Assembly (NCBI GenBank): GCA_032871835.1
Contig: CM065303.1
Span: 60,488,597 to 60,552,596 of the forward strand
Length of the DNA stretch: 64,000 bases
Source of the DNA: Dipteronia dyeriana
Taxonomy: Eukaryota > Streptophyta > Magnoliopsida > Sapindales > Sapindaceae
Reading direction: 5' to 3'
The notes beneath the pieces are model-generated. The model worked only from the letters and a program-made list of their open reading frames with translations, was not told where the DNA came from and did no database searches. Shown here one piece after another: positions 60,465 through 64,000 of this stretch (position 1 is its first letter; every line of letters begins with the position of its first letter). Both the position numbers and the translations under genes were made by a program.

Positions 60465-60800
60465 TCTGATTGGTTATTGTATATTTGAAAAGATCATTAA
60501 AGTTCGCCAAAGTTTTATTTTATTGTCCTCAGTTTTTTGATCAACTTGGGCGGGTGAGGATTTAAGAATATCCATTTGCATGTTTGATTTATTAGATATG
60601 ATGCATATGCTTGATCATATGAAAGCAAGCTTGGGTTTGAGTTATTGTTAATTACTACTTTAAGCTCCATATTTCATTCTTTGCTTAATCTCTAAGAAAA
60701 CAATCCAAGAGAAAAGAAACGAAAACGTGTTTCCCTTTTGTTGGATAAAGAAAGCATAAACCTATACCCACATCAGCATTCAGCATAATTGGACTTCTTT
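60465..60800 (+). pseudogene. Relic of the SDE3-like leader intron (fourth trace)
   Basis: Aligns with intron 1 of copy 3 (61780-62100) and of copy 2 (39880-40080). Shared words include AAAGCAAGCTTGGGTTTG, GTTATTGTTAATTACTACTT and CTCTAAGAAAACAATCCAAG. No leader exon precedes it and no coding exon follows; the match stops about where exon 1 would be approached. Confidence 0.85.
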
Positions 60801-61639
60801 GATTAATCAATTATATGGGGTAAATAGGTGGAGATGGAAAAAGCATACCATACCTCTTTCCACCCCACACCCCACTAATTATATCGTGAGGTTTTTTATA
60901 TAGGTATATAAGGTTTTACAAAATAAATATGAATGGTTTGCCCTCCCTACATCCTGTCCTGAACCCCTTATATATTGCATCAGTCAATATTTAAATAAAG
61001 TAAAATATTTAGGTACGGACTATTTAGGTATTGACTAGTCAGTATCCAAGGTGTTGATTTTTATATTTTTATTGATGGAAAAATTTACTATCAATCTAAT
61101 ATATTTAATATCAAACACTGTAAATTGTTTTTTTCATCGGTTAAAACGTAGAATCGAATAATTACCTAAGTTATTACCCTTAAATAAATTGATTATACTA
61201 AAAGAGTAAACCCAAACACAGGAATCGGTGGTTAGTTTAGCTCAACTTGTTGACTAATGTACAATCATACTCATAGTACATCCCTCCAAATTCCAAAATC
61301 CAATCAATCCATAAACAAAAGTCTTGGTCGTGCCAAGTAGGGTCCACGTTTGGTAGGAAGACCTGGGTAATAAATAATTGGGCTATTAGCAACTGTAAGT
61401 CTAAACTTTACGTCGGTTTGTATTTATCATTAAATCTCTTTTCACTCTTATTAATCAGAAAACAGTTTGATTTAATATCCTTTTAACACTTATTTTTGAT
61501 GGAGTATCTATAGTTAAGTTTTACCGATAAATAAAAGTTTTAGGTAAAATATAAAATCATATAAGGTTTAGAGAGATCCTAAAAAATTTTGAGCCCTCAT
61601 ATTGTGTTTTATATGCTTCTGTTTATTTTGTAAAGAGTG
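60801..61639. other. Upstream region of SDE3-like copy 3
   Basis: AT-rich DNA between the intron relic and the copy 3 leader exon; it probably contains the promoter. I could not name specific elements. Confidence 0.4.
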
Positions 61640-62196
61640 AACGCTCTCTGTCATTAGCTTAAGAACCTCAACTCAAGTGTCAAGTAAGTAATCCATGTCT
61701 ACTGAAGCTCAATTCTTCTTTTGTTTATCTGTGTATCTCAATTTTGCATTCTATATTTCTATTTTTATACCTCTGTTTGGTTATTGTATATGTGAAAAGA
61801 CTGGTAAAGTTAGCCAAAATTTTATTTTATTGCCTCAGTTTTTTGATCAGCCTGGGTGGGTGAGGATTCAAGAATATCCATTTGCTTGTTTGATTTATCA
61901 TATATGATGCATATGCGTGATTATATTAAAGCAAGCTTGGGTTTGGGTTATTGTTAATTACTACTTTGAAGTTTAAGCACCCTGATTCATTCTTTGCTTA
62001 AATCTCTAAGAAAACAATCCAAGAGAAAAGAAATGAAAACGTGTCTCTCTTTTGTTGGATAAAGAAGGCATAAACCTATACTCACATCAGCATAATTGAA
62101 GTTCTTTTTTTTTTCCCATAAAAACTTAATAATCATATGCCAGTCTGAAATTTTGTGTTGCTTAGACTTGTGTGCTTTTGTTTTGCAGAAGATAAA

Positions 62197-64000
62197 ATGT
62201 CATTCTTTCTTGAAATTTTGAGGTGTATTATTTGTTGTGAAGAAGAGCTCCCTGATGTCCATGATGGTGAAACGTCGTACACATTACTAGGATCTCGTTC
62301 TCATAATCGCGCCATACACCAGTCAGATTCTTATGAATACAACTATGGAAGTTCATCTCTTGTTGCCTCAACTAGAACAGCTTCAAACCCACCTCCATTG
62401 CCAAGTAATACATCCGTTACAGGTTCAAGGACAAGTAATTCAGCTTCAACTGAAAGAATTAACCAAGTGTCTCTAAATTCAAAGGATCTTAGTGCATTGC
62501 TACATGCTCTTAATACCTCTAAACCACCCTCAACGTCTTCTAGTCGATCTCCATATCGTTCCGAGTCATCGCCTAAGCCCCCAGCTGCTTCTTTGATATC
62601 ATGTCCATCATCAGCCCCCAAATCCACAACATCTTCATATAAATCATCTCCATTGTTGCCTGCAGTACGTCCATCTTCTTCTAATCTTTTTCCTTCAGTT
62701 TCCAAGTTCCCAACACCATTTTCTAAGCCACCGCCTCCTTCATCCCCTAAACCCACATCCTCTTCAGCTTCTTCATTTGGGCCAACAACAGCTTCCCCTA
62801 AGCCCTCTCAATCCTCTAAGGTGACACTTTCTCCTGCTTCCTCCGGTCTAATTGATAAGAAGAATAAAACGAAATATGTAATGTATGAAAAGGATCCACT
62901 GCCTATTTATGTAATTCCCAAGAATATCAAAGATTTGATCGAGAAAGATATCGTGCCTGGAGTTCTATACAAGCCACTGTCTCCATCGACGTACACGGAT
63001 TACTTTGCTGCCCTGCTATATGCTGAGGACCACTATATTGAGGTACACCAAATGATTATATTGTACAATGGATTTATGGATTCATTTTTACAGACTAAAA
63101 GATTGAAACCTTTATAAATTCATGAGATGACATATTCCTTCCTCCTTTAGTTTTTATGGTGATCTAATTTTATCCAGGAACTAACTTAAGTGTAGGGTCA
63201 TTGTAATTAAACACTATTAGATACACTTGTTTAAATAACAGTGGATAAGTACAACACTAAAAATAAGATTGTAATGCTATTCAAAATCCATCTGTAACAA
63301 AGAGTCCTCAATTTCTCAGCTGTGGCATTTTATAGTGTGGAAATGCATAAGGCAGTTTGACACTCTTAAATGTTTTGTAAACAAGACCTTTGTCTATTAA
63401 TTTGTCTCTTCAATTTATGCTTTAGAATTTTTATTTTGAATAAATTGATGCTCTTGCTTGAAGCAGAAATGGAGCGATTTTCAATTGGTGAATGTGACTG
63501 TGGAATTGCAAGAAGCAGAGATATACAGGAAGTTCAGCGGCAAAAAATACTTCCATGAGAATGATGAAAAAAAAGACGCACTCTTTGCAGCATTTAAGAT
63601 TGACACTATTCCTGGGAAACGACCATTTCTTTTATCAAGGGACTTCGTCTTTGCAAAACCTACGGGTAGGAAAGTTGATCCATTTCAGGTTAGTTTTGTG
63701 AAAACTTGTAAATTTATATCGCAACATATACAACCATAATGGTTCAAGAAGGATTATACATAGTTATAAGAATCAGTTTCTTCTTGGATTTAATAAGGTA
63801 GAATGCAGCACTTCATATATCTCATAATACTCAAAATTGAAATACATCATACTTCTGCCAATGCCCAAAACTCTCAGTGTTAGCGTGTTACATTGTTCAG
63901 ACCGATAATAGACATCTGAAATGAAACATGATGAAGAAAATTTCATCCAGAGAGGACATGTAAGGATCATGCATCACTGATTTTCTTGGACATCTGTTAG
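62197..64000 (+). CDS. SDE3-like helicase-related protein, copy 3 (3' part outside window)
   Basis: A leader exon ends at 61683 (GTAAGT donor) and joins 62189. Coding exon 1 is 62197-63042 (282 codons) and exon 2 is 63467-63688 (74 codons), both open and phase 0. Exon 3 should begin roughly 1.3 kb after exon 2, beyond the window end, judging from copy 2. The N-terminus is longer than in copies 1 and 2: after MSFFLEIL it has CIICCEEELPDVHDGETSYT, missing from the others. Then the Ser/Pro linker, DPLPIYVIPKNIKDLIEKDI, YTDYFAALLYAEDHY, and in exon 2 FLLSRDFVFAKPTGRKVDPF. Exon 2 keeps the two bases lost in copy 2. Whether the ATPase motifs are altered cannot be seen here. Confidence 0.82.

Noticed and set aside
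62343..62756. 137-codon minus-strand Gly/Glu-rich frame
   Set aside because: Antisense shadow of the Ser/Pro linker of SDE3-like copy 3.

Overview
This window is nuclear DNA of a flowering plant, most likely a eudicot. It has split genes with GT-AG introns, an AT-rich background, an intronless pentatricopeptide-repeat (PPR) gene, and many nested plant transposable elements. No bacterial operons, CRISPR arrays or complete RNA genes were seen. All product names come from reading translations and recalling families; no database search was run. REGION 1 (1-9814): the 3' eleven exons of mitochondrial dihydroorotate dehydrogenase (PYRD), the fourth step of pyrimidine synthesis; only the first ~25-30 residues lie upstream of the window. 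REGION 2 (9815-18390): a MULE-like element with long degenerate inverted repeats, the PPR gene, a broken second copy of the last PYRD exon and 3' UTR just downstream of it, then AT-rich DNA with a small MITE. REGION 3 (18390-32109): transposon territory. It holds a coding-free LTR element on the minus strand, a Copia pol fragment interrupted by a 625-bp hAT element full of GGGGAT repeats, a Copia gag fragment, and a minus-strand Copia element that lost protease and the integrase core. REGION 4 (32110-64000): a tandem array of three genes resembling the SDE3/MOV10 class of RNA helicases. Copy 1 (32906-36106) has an open frame. Copy 2 (40128-43768) is a pseudogene with a 2-base and a 19-base deletion. 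Copy 3 (62197 onward) is open as far as it can be seen and runs off the window. A fourth trace, part of intron 1 only, lies at 60465-60800. Where the helicase core is present (copies 1 and 2), it lacks the Walker A GKT and the Walker B glutamate, so these look like ATPase-dead helicase relatives. Between copies 2 and 3 sits a stack of transposons: a Copia element with target duplication ATAAC that itself contains a hAT element with duplication GTTACCGG, then LTR/gag remnants, a hAT 5' end carrying a Tourist-like MITE, a pogo/Lemi1-type remnant, and a Sirevirus-like Copia pol fragment interrupted by a PIF/Harbinger-like element. Because the SDE3-like copies are paralogous, empty sites in one copy date insertions in another: the Copia element and at least one small MITE entered copy 2 after the duplication.
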